A stretch of DNA of 64,000 bases from Calamus simplicifolius (taxonomy: Eukaryota > Streptophyta > Magnoliopsida > Arecales > Arecaceae), in contig UESW01003904.1 in assembly GCA_900491605.1 (NCBI GenBank), forward strand, positions 155,048 through 219,047, written 5' to 3'. Below the pieces are notes generated by a model. The model saw nothing but the letters and a program-made list of their open reading frames with translations. It was not told the DNA's origin and made no database searches. The position numbers were made by a program, and so were the translations under genes. This document shows, in pieces, positions 11,130 through 21,814 of the stretch. Position 1 is the stretch's first letter. The number at the start of each line of letters is the position of its first letter.

Positions 11130-12743
11130 TGTTGGGTTACGAAATAGAAAATCCCAATCTAATTGGAATAAAATGGCAGCGGAAACAAAATAAATTTATT
11201 CCATAATCCCCATCAAGAATCACATGCGTTTCATAAAACCGAAAGAAGGATAAACAAAATTATTACCTTTTGTTGATCAGTATGTAATCCATCTGTTCTT
11301 ATGTTGGGCTTGCTCGGATTTTTAAAGGTGCTGCCTTTCAGAAAAACGACCACCCTCTACAAGTATCCACACACGAATGGACACCAAAATAGTTTTGAAT
11401 GCTAGTTCAATAAGTCCATTTTTCACAAAATTGAACCATATCTCCAACTCTCTGTTTATCCATTTTTAAGGCAGAAGACACGACGCTTCAAAAGCCCCAA
11501 TCAACATGACCTTTTAAATGCCTAATCGACGTGACCTTTCAAATGCCCCACCGACTTTAAAACGTATATATCATATATATACAAGTCTGCTAAGGGTTTT
11601 GGTTAACTAGGATTTTAATCAATATTTATTTAAAACTCCTTTTAAATAATGACAATTTAAATCCTTTCCTTACCAAATAAGGAATTTATATTTTTAACCA
11701 AAATCTTTATGGATTATTTTCTTATCCAATAAGAAATATAACAAATTAATTACTTATCATAATTTAAATTACGAATTTAAATTTTCTCAAAATTAAACTC
11801 GAATCTAAATGATAACTAATTATTATTTGTAATTTAAAATAATCTCATCACTTTAAATTATATAGAGAGTAACAAACCGTAACCATTATTGTCCGTTCTT
11901 AGTGTGCGACCCTATAGGTTCAATTAACGTTGGCAGTAGGCCTAAATCACATTTTGATCCTACAAGTCATAAGCGGCCTCTAGCAAACATTATGACTACC
12001 CAAGTTAAATGAAAAGCTCATGTTCCGATACAACTTTAAAGTAGCTATTGACATAATCCTTTTGTCACATGATATCTTAAGAATATAAGGCATGGATAAA
12101 GTCAACCTTATATCACTCTATCTTTAATTTCTCGAAACCCAATTAGACTGACTAGACAAATGATATTGATCTTCATCAATTCATTTGAGCATGGCCATGC
12201 ATTTCTCAGTCTCAATCATCGAGAAGCCCAGAGATATCTCTCTTATAATAAGAGGGACAAATTCCATCTTAATCACTCATATCTCACTACATGATTCTTA
12301 TTATGTTCAATCATAATCTTTATAATCATCCGGTTAAAGATAATGTTTGATTATGTCAAAGCATAATATTCCTCATGTTGAGAACTATAGCAATCTCAGA
12401 TCTAAGGATTTAATGACTCAGCTACTAGAGATTAACTTATGACTTTGATCCATGTATTAATCTCAAGGCGGGTCTTGTCCAATATTTGTTCTCAACAAAT
12501 ACATATAAATTTGATTTATATCCCATACACATATTCATTCCATGAATATCAGTCAAATTTCATACTAATCTTAATTTATTATTATTCCCACAACAATAAC
12601 CGATTACGGACATTTAGAATAATTCATAATATTATTCAAGGACATTATTATATAATAAACATGTAAATTATGATAATAGTAAATGCTCATAAATATTCAA
12701 AATACCATGTCCATACAATAGGCCTAGGGCACTATTACTAACA
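11130..12743 (-). repeat. copia LTR, 5' LTR of copy B
   Basis: 1614 bp, plus-strand ends TGTTGGGTTACG and ATTACTAACA. Aligns with 4103-5745. It carries the promoter of copy B; a specific TATA box was not fixed with confidence. The host sequence resumes at 12744. Confidence 0.92.
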
Positions 12744-14343
12744 TCCTGACCTCTGCGCCTAAAGTTGCCGATATACCCATTCTTTCTTCAAAAATCATAA
12801 CATCCAACATGGCTTATGCATACAAATGTGCAGGCCCAGGGCCTAATATTATTTTTCTTATTCTGATCAAGTTGTTAAGCTGGTCCTTGGGCCAGAACCT
12901 GCTTGTTTTCATTCCAAAATTTTGTTCCCAAAAAAAAGTTGTATTATTTATTTATTAATTCTTTCTACTTCACAGGAGCTTAACATCAGATCTTTGTTTG
13001 CTTGTTACAAACCTACTTAACAATCCTGCTCTCACAGCTCTCTACTCCTATCCAACAAGACATCAAACAGTGCTACCAGTTATTTTTAAGACAAACTCTA
13101 ATTAAATTATTCATTATATTGTCATTGTGAAAACTATTGAAGTATATTTTTTTTCTCTAAATAGTTTTGAAGCTGTAGTCAAGCACTACATAAACAGACG
13201 TATTAGTTTTTATATTGTTTAATTTCATTATACACAGACACTTCTATATCCTCTCAAATTTTTATTTTCTTGAGGGCATTGCTTCCTTCTCCTGCGTCAC
13301 TCCTAATTCAGGCCACATAAGATGATGAGTGACACTACCACTAGTTATGACTTTTCTTTTACAAGGTGTATGGCATGTTCTGAGAAATTGCCAGAAAATG
13401 GAAGGTGGTAAAGCAATATAAATATTGAAGACAGCTTCTTCATGCGTTGAAAACTCATTAAGCCTCCGTCATCCCATGCATGATAGAGTAATATACCTTG
13501 ACATTTACTTCTAACTACAATATGACTTTCATGCATTCCTTTTCAAATCGCTCAGCTGGAATCAACACCATGACCTTGAGGCCACCAGCAAAAATTTCAA
13601 CCAGATTAGTCAACAGTTTGAGTTTTTAACCATAAGGAATATCTTTGAAGATTTAATTTCCTACACTGCTCCGAAGCTTCCTTGAACAGATCAACCATAT
13701 GGATGGACAGTCCAAAAGATCTCAACGTCTTTTTGATGACACACCGCATAGGTCTTATGAACTTTTTGTACAGCAAAGACTTCTCTAAGTGATTGAATCA
13801 TAGAACATGTTGTAACAGCAAGAGAATTAGTTGGAAACACAAGTCAAAGGCTACAAGGTTTTAAACCTTATAGGACTTAGGTATCTCTAATTTTTCGTGA
13901 ATGAGATGTCCCACGTCCCCTTCCATCCCATTCTGTCCCAATCTCTGACCCGGTCAGACGATCAGATGTCCAGTATTTGCTTGAGATAGTTTTTAAAAAA
14001 AAAAATTACTGTAATTACAACTGAGACAAGACGGAACGGGATGGAGCAGCCGAGATCGATCTCAGAAAAGATAGGACGCCCGTCTCAGCCTTGAATCAAC
14101 GAGTGTTACTAGGCAAGAGGAGCTAGTAACTATTAGTAACATATTTAGCTGGATCACATATTGCCCAAACCTCTCACAACAAAGCAGAAGAAAACTAAAA
14201 AATTTTCTGCTTGACATTATCACAAACAAGTGTAGCAAGGACAACTGAACGCAGCAGATAAAAACATCGGAAAAAAAAAAAAACAGAGAGAATATAGTTG
14301 TAGCTCAGTATCAAAGAACTAAATAGGAAAGGCGTTAGAATAC
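12744..14343. other. probable intron 1 of the RING-CH gene, no exon seen
   Basis: About 1.6 kb of AT-rich sequence left of the RING-CH exon. No second exon carrying the missing C-x2-C of the RINGv domain was found on the minus strand. Two short open stretches (13345-13536 and 14062-14244, minus) show no recognisable domain. A candidate small terminal-inverted-repeat element lies at about 13885-14095 (see findings). Confidence 0.5.
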
Positions 14344-14756
14344 CTGTTGCCCTTCACCCTAAACCAGGCCTCGGCGCAGCGCCGGTGAGCCGTCCCGAGC
14401 TCGCCCTTGCACCCGCACCCGATCTGGATCAACCCCGAAGCCTCTAAATCCTCGAGATCGGGGCTCAAATGGCAGATCCGGCACAGCTTTTCCGCCTCCA
14501 CAACACCGCCGGAGCCCACGTCGACCACCACAACGGCGGTCTTCTCCTGCCCCGAAACCCCCGACTTCTCCTTCCCCTGCTGCTCCCCACCGACCTTACC
14601 TCCTTCCGCACTGCAAGCCTTCGGCTCCCCGCCGGAGCACTCGGTCTCGGCGGAGTGCACCGTGACGACGACGACGGCGGCGACCGTCGGTGTCGGAGGT
14701 GACTTCCCGCCACCTTCCGTTCCTGTTGCTCCATCGTGCGCCTCACTCGCCATCAT
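14344..14756 (-). CDS. RING-CH (RINGv, C4HC3) zinc-finger protein, exon 1 only
   Basis: The likely host gene of the window. From the ATG at 14756 (two adjacent ATGs) the exon encodes 137 complete codons plus two bases of codon 138. Residues 1-88 are a low-complexity Gly/Ala/Val/Glu-rich tail. From 91 the RINGv domain begins: C92, C95 (CRIC), C114, C116 (CGC), H124 and C127, with the family spacing CxC-x7-H-x2-C. The exon stops at ..WFRVKGNR with a clean donor (AACAG|GTATT, intron from 14343). The last zinc pair C-x2-C must come from the next exon, which is not visible before the copia elements. RINGv proteins of this type are E3 ubiquitin ligases, often membrane-linked in plants; transmembrane segments would lie in the missing part. 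It is either a gene with a long, transposon-filled intron or a truncated gene. Confidence 0.85.
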
Positions 14757-14844
14757 CGCTCACCGCATCTTATTAAAAAAAAAAAATCGGGGGAATCATT
14801 GACTGTATAATAGAAACAAAATAATTCGAAGCGAGGGGAAGCTG

Positions 14845-14875
14845 GGTGCCCTCTTATATTAAATTGGCCGCGACG
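14845..14875 (-). promoter_or_regulatory. possible core promoter of the RING-CH gene
   Basis: On the minus strand a CCAAT motif is followed by TTAATATAAGAGG, a weak TATA-like element about 100 nt before the ATG. This is a pattern match only. Confidence 0.3.
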
Positions 14876-15842
14876 CCTCCACGGTAGAGCGGGAGCGGAC
14901 TGCGGAGCGGCGGGAGCGGTTCGTTTGGAGGGGTAACCACTAACCACAAAGAAGACGTACACGAACGGGCACCTTGCGTTCTACGATGGGCAGCGGAGTG
15001 GAAGATTGACAACAAAATCGTACTACTAGGAGACAACTAGGACGAAGAAGACCCTGGGACGGTGGAAACCGAAGCAGGTGAGTAATGGAGGAGGGGTGTT
15101 TTACTAAAACATTAATATCGACGGAAGGAATGATCCTTGATGTAAAATATTATAAAATCTATTCATTCGAGGGAGAGGGGGTTGCTGGGGGGAGGGTTGC
15201 CGCCGCTGACGCGGCTGTCGCCAAGTGGGCGGGGCGAGGGTGGAGTCGGTGTGGGATTAGGTTTGGAGATGGCGACGGAGAGCAGAACGGGATCCCCAGG
15301 CCGACCGCGGTAGATAGTTGGAGGAAATGGCGGGGGTGATGCAGTGCGCATGGCCCAGCCAGCTAGCTGGACGGAGATGTAAATGGACGCCTGTGGCCAG
15401 CGAGACTCCGCGCCAGGCGTCGATGCAGGGATGGAGGGCTCCTGGTGGAGAGTCGGTCCGACTCAACGCATCGTCCGTCGGTGACCCGTCCCGCTGACCA
15501 TCTTGTCCCGTCCACGCCACACGCAACGTATATTGTGCGGATGTACAATGAATGGGTCGTCCTTCGATCATGAGCTCCACGCTGCGCCGGTGTCGCATTG
15601 CCAGCCCTCGGAACACGGCTAAATGTTGCGACCTTCCTTTTGGATTATAACCTACGAGGACGACAATATATTACTAACACTATTTGTACGAATAAGTGTA
15701 ATAATTCACCTACACTGTAGATAATCTATTTGGATTCATTAACAATATAACTTAATTTGTACAGATTTACTTTGTCATTTTATAAGAGCACTCATATAGT
15801 GATGAAATAAAAAAAAATTTAAAAATTATGCTCTAATATGAT
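14876..15842. other. upstream flank of the RING-CH gene, no gene recognised
   Basis: GC-rich to about 15620, then AT-rich to the border of element G1. Several short open frames occur on both strands because of the base composition, but none shows a motif or a coherent start, so none is called. Confidence 0.5.
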
Positions 15843-15885
15843 TATGATATGGATAATAAATAAAATAGTTAGAAAATAAAAGTCG

Positions 15886-16382
15886 GTCTCAGTCCTGGGC
15901 GGCCCCCAGAGCCTAGGCGGCCCTCAGTCCTGGGTGGTCCCCAGCCCTGGACGGCCCCCAGAGTCTGGACGGCCCCCAGTCCTGGGCGGTTCCCAGAGTC
16001 TGGGCGGCCCCCATTCCTGGGCGGCCCCCAGAGTCTGGACGGCTCCCAGTCCTGGGCGGTCCCCAGCCCTGGGCGGCCCTCCCCCAGAGTCTAGGCGGCC
16101 CCCAGTCCTGGGCAGTCCCCAGAGTCTGGGCGGCCCCTAGAGTCTGGGCGGCCCCCAGTCCTAGGCGGCCCCTAGAGTCTGGCGGCCCCAGTCCTAGGCG
16201 GCCCCCAGAGTCTGGGCGGCCCCTCAGTCCTGGACGGCCCCCAGAGTCTAGGCGGCCCCTAGAGTCTTGGCGGCCCCCAGTCCTAGGCGGCCCCCAGAGT
16301 CTAGGCGGCCCCCATTCTCGGGCGGTCCCCAGCTCTGGGCGGCCCCCAGTCCTGGGCGGCCCTCAGAGTCTGGGGGCCGCCC
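15886..16382 (+). repeat. GC-rich palindromic tandem array in left LTR of G1
   Basis: About 500 bp of 17-18-bp monomers of the type CCCAGAGTCTGGGCGGCC and CCCAGTCCTGGGCGGCC. Each monomer is itself an inverted repeat (CCCAGA-G-TCTGGG or CCCAG-TC-CTGGG). The order of variants matches long stretches of the array at 21856-22801, so both descend from one LTR. Open frames across it are composition artefacts. Confidence 0.9.
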
Positions 16383-16629
16383 ACTCGACTTCTCTAGGGT
16401 CAAATGACTCGGTAACCGGAGGAATACTAGCCATTTGGGGACTAGGGGCTAAATGATAGCAGGGTCTAACCGAGTCTACCTCTCCATGCATCACACCAAC
16501 TCCTTGCCTGGTAGGGAACTGCACCAATAAGCGCTTGGTAGATATAACTGCATCTAACAGGTTCAAGCCAGGACGGCCAAGAATGGCGTTGTAAGCCAGG
16601 GGGACCCAAACTACCAGAAAATCCAGCAT
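16383..16629 (-). pseudogene. G1 protease fragment in inverted orientation
   Basis: On the minus strand this encodes the C-terminal part of a gypsy aspartic protease: FLVVWVPLAYNAILGRPGLN is the flap/ILGRP motif, followed by a stretch alignable with the G2 protease at about 33470-33640. The catalytic DSG end is missing. It lies head-to-head with the integrase frame starting at 16639, so an inversion plus loss of RT and RNase H must have occurred between them. It runs directly into the GC-rich array on its other side. Confidence 0.8.
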
Positions 16630-16638
16630 AACTGTGCT

Positions 16639-17871
16639 TTGACATGGCGCGTTCTCCCAGTCGGTCGTGAAGAAGCAAAGCTGCTTAAGCGGAGAGCTTC
16701 TAAATTTGTGCTACTAGAAGGCCGACTTTACAAGAAATCCTTCTCTCAGCCCCTCCTCAAATGTGTTAATTCGGTTGATGCGGATTATGTCCTTAGAGAA
16801 ATTCATGAAGGCATCTGCGGGAATCACTCCGGAGGCCGATCTCTAGCACGCAAGGCCCTCCGACAAGGATATTACTGGCTCACCATGCAAGAGGATGCAA
16901 CCGAACTAGTGAAAAGATGTGATCGATGCCAACGGTACGCCTACGTTCAGCGGCAACCATCTTCTCAGTTAAATTCTCTTTCTGCCCCATGGCCCTTCGC
17001 TCAGTGGGGCATGGACATCCTCGGCCCTTTCCCTCCGGCATCGGGACAGCGCAAATTCCTACTAGTAGCCGTCGATTATTTTACTAAATGGGTTGAAGTT
17101 GAAGCACTCGCCAGAATCACTGAGGCCAAGGTCAAAACCTTTCTCTGGAAGGCCATTATTTGTCGATACGGCATACCACACACCCTCATCACTGACAATG
17201 GCCGACAGTTTGACAACAACGCCTTCCGGACTTTCTGTACTGATCTCGGCATCATTCAACGATTTACCTCCGTCGGCCATCCACAATCTAATGGAGAGGC
17301 TGAGGTTACAAATCGCATGATATTACGGGGACTAAGGACCAGACTGGACACGTCCAAAGGAAGGTGGGTAGAAGACCTCCCGAGTGTACTCTGGGCGTAC
17401 CATACGACTCCCAGAACACCTACAGGAGAAACACCATTCAACCTGGTCTTTGGTTCTAAAGCTGTTATTCTCATCGAGATTGGCTTACCAAGTAATCGAG
17501 TGGAATCATACAACGAAGCGGACAACCTCCCTAATTTAAGAGCCAATCTTGACCTCATTGAAGAAGCAAGAGATCGGGCTCGGATCAAAATGGCGGCATA
17601 CCAGCAGCAGGTGGCGAAGTATTACAATACCCGCGTCCGCTCGAAGAGCTTCCGTCAGGGAGATTTAGTTCTGAGAAAGGCTTCGGTATCCAAACCAATA
17701 GAAGGGGGCAAATTGTCTCCGAATTGGGAAGGGCCCTACCGGGTAAGAGAAGTCCTTCACCGTGGAGCATACCGGCTTGAAGACCTGAGTGGACAACCAA
17801 TCCTCGAACGTGGAACGCAGACAACCTCCGCCCCTACTACCAGTAATGTAATGCATTTATCCGAATATTAA
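16639..17871 (+). CDS. G1 integrase, open but cut off from the rest of pol
   Basis: A 410-residue open frame; homology to the G2 pol starts near residue 12, so the apparent Met belongs to rearranged DNA. Integrase inserts element DNA into the genome. Zinc finger: H56, H63, C94, C97. Catalytic core: D126 (WGMDILGPFPP), D186 (LITDNGRQF), E222, giving D,D-35-E. The C-terminal part (about 300-390) has the GPYRV..GAYRLEDL block of plant Ty3/gypsy integrases. A single-base loss near 17808 shifts the last residues: the usual ending (..WNADNLRPYYQ, stop 17844-17846) is present in the neighbouring frame, and this frame instead runs on to TAA at 17869. Confidence 0.88.
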   Translation: MTWRVLPVGREEAKLLKRRASKFVLLEGRLYKKSFSQPLLKCVNSVDADYVLREIHEGICGNHSGGRSLARKALRQGYYWLTMQEDATELVKRCDRCQRYAYVQRQPSSQLNSLSAPWPFAQWGMDILGPFPPASGQRKFLLVAVDYFTKWVEVEALARITEAKVKTFLWKAIICRYGIPHTLITDNGRQFDNNAFRTFCTDLGIIQRFTSVGHPQSNGEAEVTNRMILRGLRTRLDTSKGRWVEDLPSVLWAYHTTPRTPTGETPFNLVFGSKAVILIEIGLPSNRVESYNEADNLPNLRANLDLIEEARDRARIKMAAYQQQVAKYYNTRVRSKSFRQGDLVLRKASVSKPIEGGKLSPNWEGPYRVREVLHRGAYRLEDLSGQPILERGTQTTSAPTTSNVMHLSEY

Positions 17872-17915
17872 ATGAGCCTGCACATTGGAATGCATATTTT
17901 TAAACAATTCTTAAA

Positions 17916-18709
17916 GGCGGCTCGACGGCCCTATAGTCCCAAGGACACCCCCAGGCCGGTATAACCTACCCCTGAGGAGGTTCAAGTCCGTGACTCAAGC
18001 GGCCTCGAATCACGCTCTCCAACGAACAGGCGGCTCGACGGCCCTATAGTCCCAAGGACACCCCCAGGCCGGTATAACCTACCCTGAGGAGGTTCAAGTC
18101 CGTGACTCAAGCGGCCTCGAATCACGCTCTCCAACGAACGGGCGGCTCGACGGCCCTATAGTCCCAAGGACACCCCCAGGCCGGTATAACCTACCCCTGA
18201 GGAGGTTCAAGTCCGTGACTCAAGCGGCCTCGAATCACGCTCTCCAACGAACGGGCGGCTCGACGGCCCTATAGTCCCAAGGACACCCCCAGGCCGGTAT
18301 AACCTACCCCTGAGGAGGTTCAAGTCCGTGACTCAAGCGGCCTCGAATCACGCTCTCCAACGAACAGGCAACTCGGCGGCCCTATAGTCCAAAGGACACC
18401 CCCAGACCGGTATAACCTACCCCTGAGGAGGTTCAAGTCCGTGACTCAAGCGGCCTCGAATCATGCTCTCCAACGAACGGGCGGCTCGACGGCCCTATAG
18501 TCCCAAGGACACCCCCAGGCCGGTATAACCTACCCCTGAGGAGGTTCAAGTCCATGACTCAAGCGGCCTCGAATCACGCTCTCCAACGAACAGGCAACTC
18601 GGCGGCCCTATAGTCCAAAGGACACCCCCGGGCCGGTATAATCTACCCCCGAGGAGGTTTAGATCCTTGGCTCAGGCAGCCTCGACTTAGACGGTTTCGA
18701 GTCACGCCC
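17916..18709 (+). repeat. seven 113-bp tandem repeats after G1 pol
   Basis: Units begin at 17916, 18029, 18141, 18254, 18367, 18480 and 18593 (spacing 113, 112, 113, 113, 113, 113); the last is diverged. The units are GC-rich and nearly identical. Units 5 and 7 share variants (GGCAACTCGGCGG in place of GGCGGCTCGACGG, and CCAAAGG for CCCAAGG), which points to duplication of a two-unit block. No coding content. Confidence 0.95.
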
Positions 18710-19117
18710 GTAGGCAGATACTCGGTTATCCTCAAGGTACGATTCTGCGAAAACACTAAGTGGCCCCACAATCCCAAAAGCTTCGTGCTCTCTCGAACCC
18801 AGGATTAGCTCCCCTGCAGGGGCCCCTAAGCTGCCTTATCAACATTCTAGGACTTACATCTTAATACAACACACCAGAAAACGACCCAAAGATTAGGATT
18901 CCTGCCAACTCGTGGACGGATTCCCTAATCCGTAAGTAGGAATCAAGGATTAAGCAGATGAAATATTAAGTAACACCAAATAAATAAAGAGTAACATCTG
19001 CTCATTTAAAGTTAATCTACTAGGAAACTTTATAAAGTCTCAGACATTCATTACAAAAAGAGGTCCTTTAAAAGGACCAAGGCAAAGATAGAAAAACTAA
19101 AACTAGAGTCAAAATAA
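18710..19117. other. spacer between repeats and antisense gene of G1
   Basis: About 400 bp that become AT-rich to the right. No gene recognised. It probably contains the 3' untranslated part of the minus-strand antisense transcript; no canonical AATAAA could be assigned. Confidence 0.4.
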
Positions 19118-21465
19118 ATTTAGGCATCCTCAATCAATTCTCGAATGCTCCTTCTCTGTATTGGGATCGGAGGCCGGCTCCTCAGTGAGGGGTATTTCTG
19201 CTGCAGAGTCTTGGGTCGCCGCCACCCTACCCGCCGCGTCTTCGACCTCCATATCAGGAATCTCTTCGTCATCCACAGGTCGAAAACGTTCAAGGTTCTG
19301 TAAGTTGAAGTGTCGGGCTAACATCCGTTTACACTTCTCAAAGCCTTGAACAAAGGCGTCTAGGGGGCCTCCTGGAACTCCAATTCAAAATCCGGGGAGC
19401 CCTTGTACTCCTTAATTGCATCCCAGACTTTGGCTTCGGCTATGGCCACCTTTTCTTAAGCTTTGGCCTCGGCCACAGCTATCTTCTCCCGGGCCTCGGC
19501 CTCGACGCAGCTATCTTTTCCCGGGCCTCCGTCATCACTGTTGCAACTCTATCGAGAGCGTTCTTGGCATCTTTCTCGGCTAGAACCAACTTTTCTACAG
19601 CATCGCGAGCCGTAGCTTCCGCATTATCTGCTCGATTTTCCGTATGTTCTAGCCTAAGAGCAGTTTCTTTTAACCTCTCTTCCGTTGGTAACAACTTCGC
19701 CCGAACCTCAGATAGTTGAGCATCTAAGCTCTGCAGCTCCATTTCCGCCTTCCTCCGCCAGGTCCGATAGTCCTCCCGAATAACCCGAAGGTCGTGTAGT
19801 GCTTTTGACTCTCGGCCTTCGTCTCCACCAACTCTTTGTCTAAGCTCACACTTCGAGACTTGGCCTTGTTTAAGTCTTCGCGCAGTACAAAAAGGCCATT
19901 AGACATCTGCGAGATACATTCAGTGAATGCCTGAATTCGATAATCATAAAGGGAAAAGGTCAAAACTTTACCTGAAGCGCAGCTGTGAACATGGTGTCAA
20001 ATGCCTCTTCTTGCGTTACCTTCCTCATTTTATCTTGGAACCTGGGCAGGATCGCAAGTTTAAGAACTGTCTCCGACAAGCGACTTTGGTACCCAGCACC
20101 CTGATTAGACGGTTGAGGAGATGGAGATAGATTTCCTAAAGCATCTGAGGGAGCGGAGGCAGGAACGCCCACTTCTCTTGACGACGAAGGACCTGGCAGA
20201 TCAATGTCGACTGCTTCCGCACTCCCTACAGATCCCCCAGCGCCCTTAGTGGGGGATGGGATGACCTCCGGAAGCTCCCTCTCGACGGGATCTCCTATCG
20301 GAATCCCCGTTGGAGGACTCGTCTCTCCTTCGCTATCTTCTATCAGGGTCGCTTCGGGAATAGCCGCCAGAGGCTGGGCCTGGCCATCCGATCCTGACTG
20401 GCGGGGCTTTTTAAGTTCGTTCCCTGCCGCGCCATGCTCGCTCCTCTCCCTCTTTCGAAGGTTTGATACCAAAAAGTCCTGAGAAAACTTCATTGCTGCG
20501 ATATAGCAGACATAGGGTTAGCTAAAAAAGACACCAAGTGGGTTAGCTAGGAATGCAAAGAAGAGGAAAAGAGAGAGATGAATTCTTCGAGGCTCACCGG
20601 GCGCTGCAGCCAGCGACACCGGCACGAACGCAACCTCCCGGAGGTTATCCTCCGATAGTAATTCTCTACTGGGGGGAATGATGGTAGAGATTAGAGTGTT
20701 GAAAAGCTCACGGTCTCTCTCGTCAACGCTAGCATTCTGGTTAGAACTGGTATCCGGGATACCCCAACCTACACTCAACCCCTCCAGATGTGCATAGAAA
20801 AATCGAGATTTCCACCCTTTGATCTTAGAAGGGAGATTAAGCCTAAGAACCCTTTTGGGCCTTGATGCGAAACTCCACCACCCATCCCTGACCGGGTTTC
20901 GAATCCTATATAGTGTTCTAAATAAAGAAAGTCTAGCGGAAGCCCCATGAAAAGAACAAAGTACTAGAAATGAAAATATAATACGAATAGAATTAGGAGT
21001 AAGCTGTGCAGGGATAAGGCGATATCGGTTCAATAAGTTTACAAAAAAAGGATGTAAAGGCAGTCGTAGACCACCCTTAAAAAACTCTTCATATAAAGCG
21101 ACCTTATCTGGTCGCGCTAGAGTGACCCTATCCTCAGGAAGGGGAACGGAGAGCCGAATGTCGTCAGGGATCCCGAACTGGGCCCTAAGGTTCCTGAGAT
21201 CCTGAGAGGATATAACAGAGGCAATGTCCGCCGGTCTAGCCAATTTAGAAACAATCGCAGGAGGCCCTACCTCGCGACTGGTAGACGAAGAGGAAATCCT
21301 AGGGGACTGAGATAATAACCTAGACACAGGCTGTATGGACCGAGCAGCGGGTTGGTCCCCACGGATGGCTACCCCTCCCAGAGCCTGCCGACGTGCTTGA
21401 AGAATCTCCTCTCGGGAGGGCTCAATCAAGGGGCCCTTACCCTTCTTATCTACGGAGGAATCCAT
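19118..21465 (-). pseudogene. G1 antisense gene: PF04195-like domain plus coiled coil
   Basis: A gene opposite in strand to pol. Start chosen at 21465 (MDSSVDKKGKG), about 110 nt after a TATA box. Exon 1 (21465-20598) holds a region recognised as the plant 'putative gypsy type transposon' family, PF04195 (FFKGGLRLPLHPFFVNLLNR.., KIKGWKSRFFY). A donor CCG|GTGAGC and an acceptor GCAG|CAATG (exon 2 from 20495) bound a 102-nt intron. Exon 2 is Pro/Ser/Glu-rich with a KR-rich start and ends CAG|GTAAAG at 19972. A possible second intron of only 41 nt (19971-19931) is shorter than plants normally splice. Beyond it comes a coiled coil (about 19930-19480) and an acidic tail (19324-19130), joined by frameshifts. 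The function of such proteins is unknown. Called a pseudogene because of the shifts in the 3' half. Confidence 0.8.
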
Positions 21466-21574
21466 AAAGAGAGAAAGGGAAAATGAAGGAGTCGACTGAC
21501 CTGGGATTGAAGAGGTAAAAAAACGCAGGAGGATACACGAAATCAAAGATTAAGGGAAAGGGATGGCTCCCCCT

Positions 21575-21590
21575 TTTTATATATATATAT
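21575..21590 (-). promoter_or_regulatory. TATA box of the G1 antisense gene
   Basis: Minus strand reads ATATATATATAAAAAG about 110 nt before the ATG at 21465. Equivalent boxes lie at similar distances in G2 (40419) and G3 (55545), which supports an autonomous promoter. Confidence 0.65.
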
Positions 21591-21797
21591 CAGACGCGAC
21601 GCCTCGAGCACCGCAGGGACATGTGGTAGTCCATCAGTGGTGCCGGACAAGCGAAAAGACGCTATCCTCTTAGAGATAGGCGCCTCCCCTCCTTTCTCCC
21701 CTTTTTCGAAATGTCACTTATCATGTACTGGACGTTTTGAAATTCAAATTTTTCCGCCCTTCTCCCTTGCACGTGCATGACACACCTGAATACAAGA

Positions 21798-21814
21798 AGA
21801 TGGGCGAGGGGGCA
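21798..21814 (+). promoter_or_regulatory. polypurine tract of G1
   Basis: Purine-rich AGATGGGCGAGGGGGCA immediately before the right LTR start, the expected place of the plus-strand primer. It sets the pol-sense orientation of the element as plus. Confidence 0.75.

Larger units (their letters stand above)
4103..12743 (-). mobile_element. Ty1/copia LTR retrotransposon, copy B (complete, defective)
   Basis: Complete element of 8641 bp read on the minus strand: 5' LTR 11130-12743, primer binding site 11116-11128, leader, gag (frameshifted), open pol 5760-8813, polypurine tract 5746-5760, 3' LTR 4103-5745. The two LTRs differ by visible substitutions and indels, so the insertion is not very recent. 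The bases after the right LTR are TCCTG (12744-12748), which would be one copy of the 5-bp target duplication; the partner should lie beyond the outer LTR of copy A, outside the window. Confidence 0.93.

Noticed and set aside
1..12743. Endogenous pararetrovirus
   Set aside because: Integrase, LTRs with TG..CA ends, primer binding site and polypurine tract show an LTR retrotransposon; no movement protein or coat protein motif was seen.
14407..14802. Plus-strand open frame opposite the RING-CH exon
   Set aside because: It is the antisense shadow of a GC-rich exon; the minus-strand frame has the zinc ligands and a splice donor, and this one has no motif.
15257..15616. 119-codon minus-strand frame upstream of the RING-CH gene
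   Set aside because: No recognisable domain, and overlapping frames on both strands are open because of base composition.
15934..16140. Pro/Gly/Ser-rich open frames in the GC-rich arrays
   Set aside because: They arise from the 17-18-bp periodicity and are not maintained with a start or any domain.
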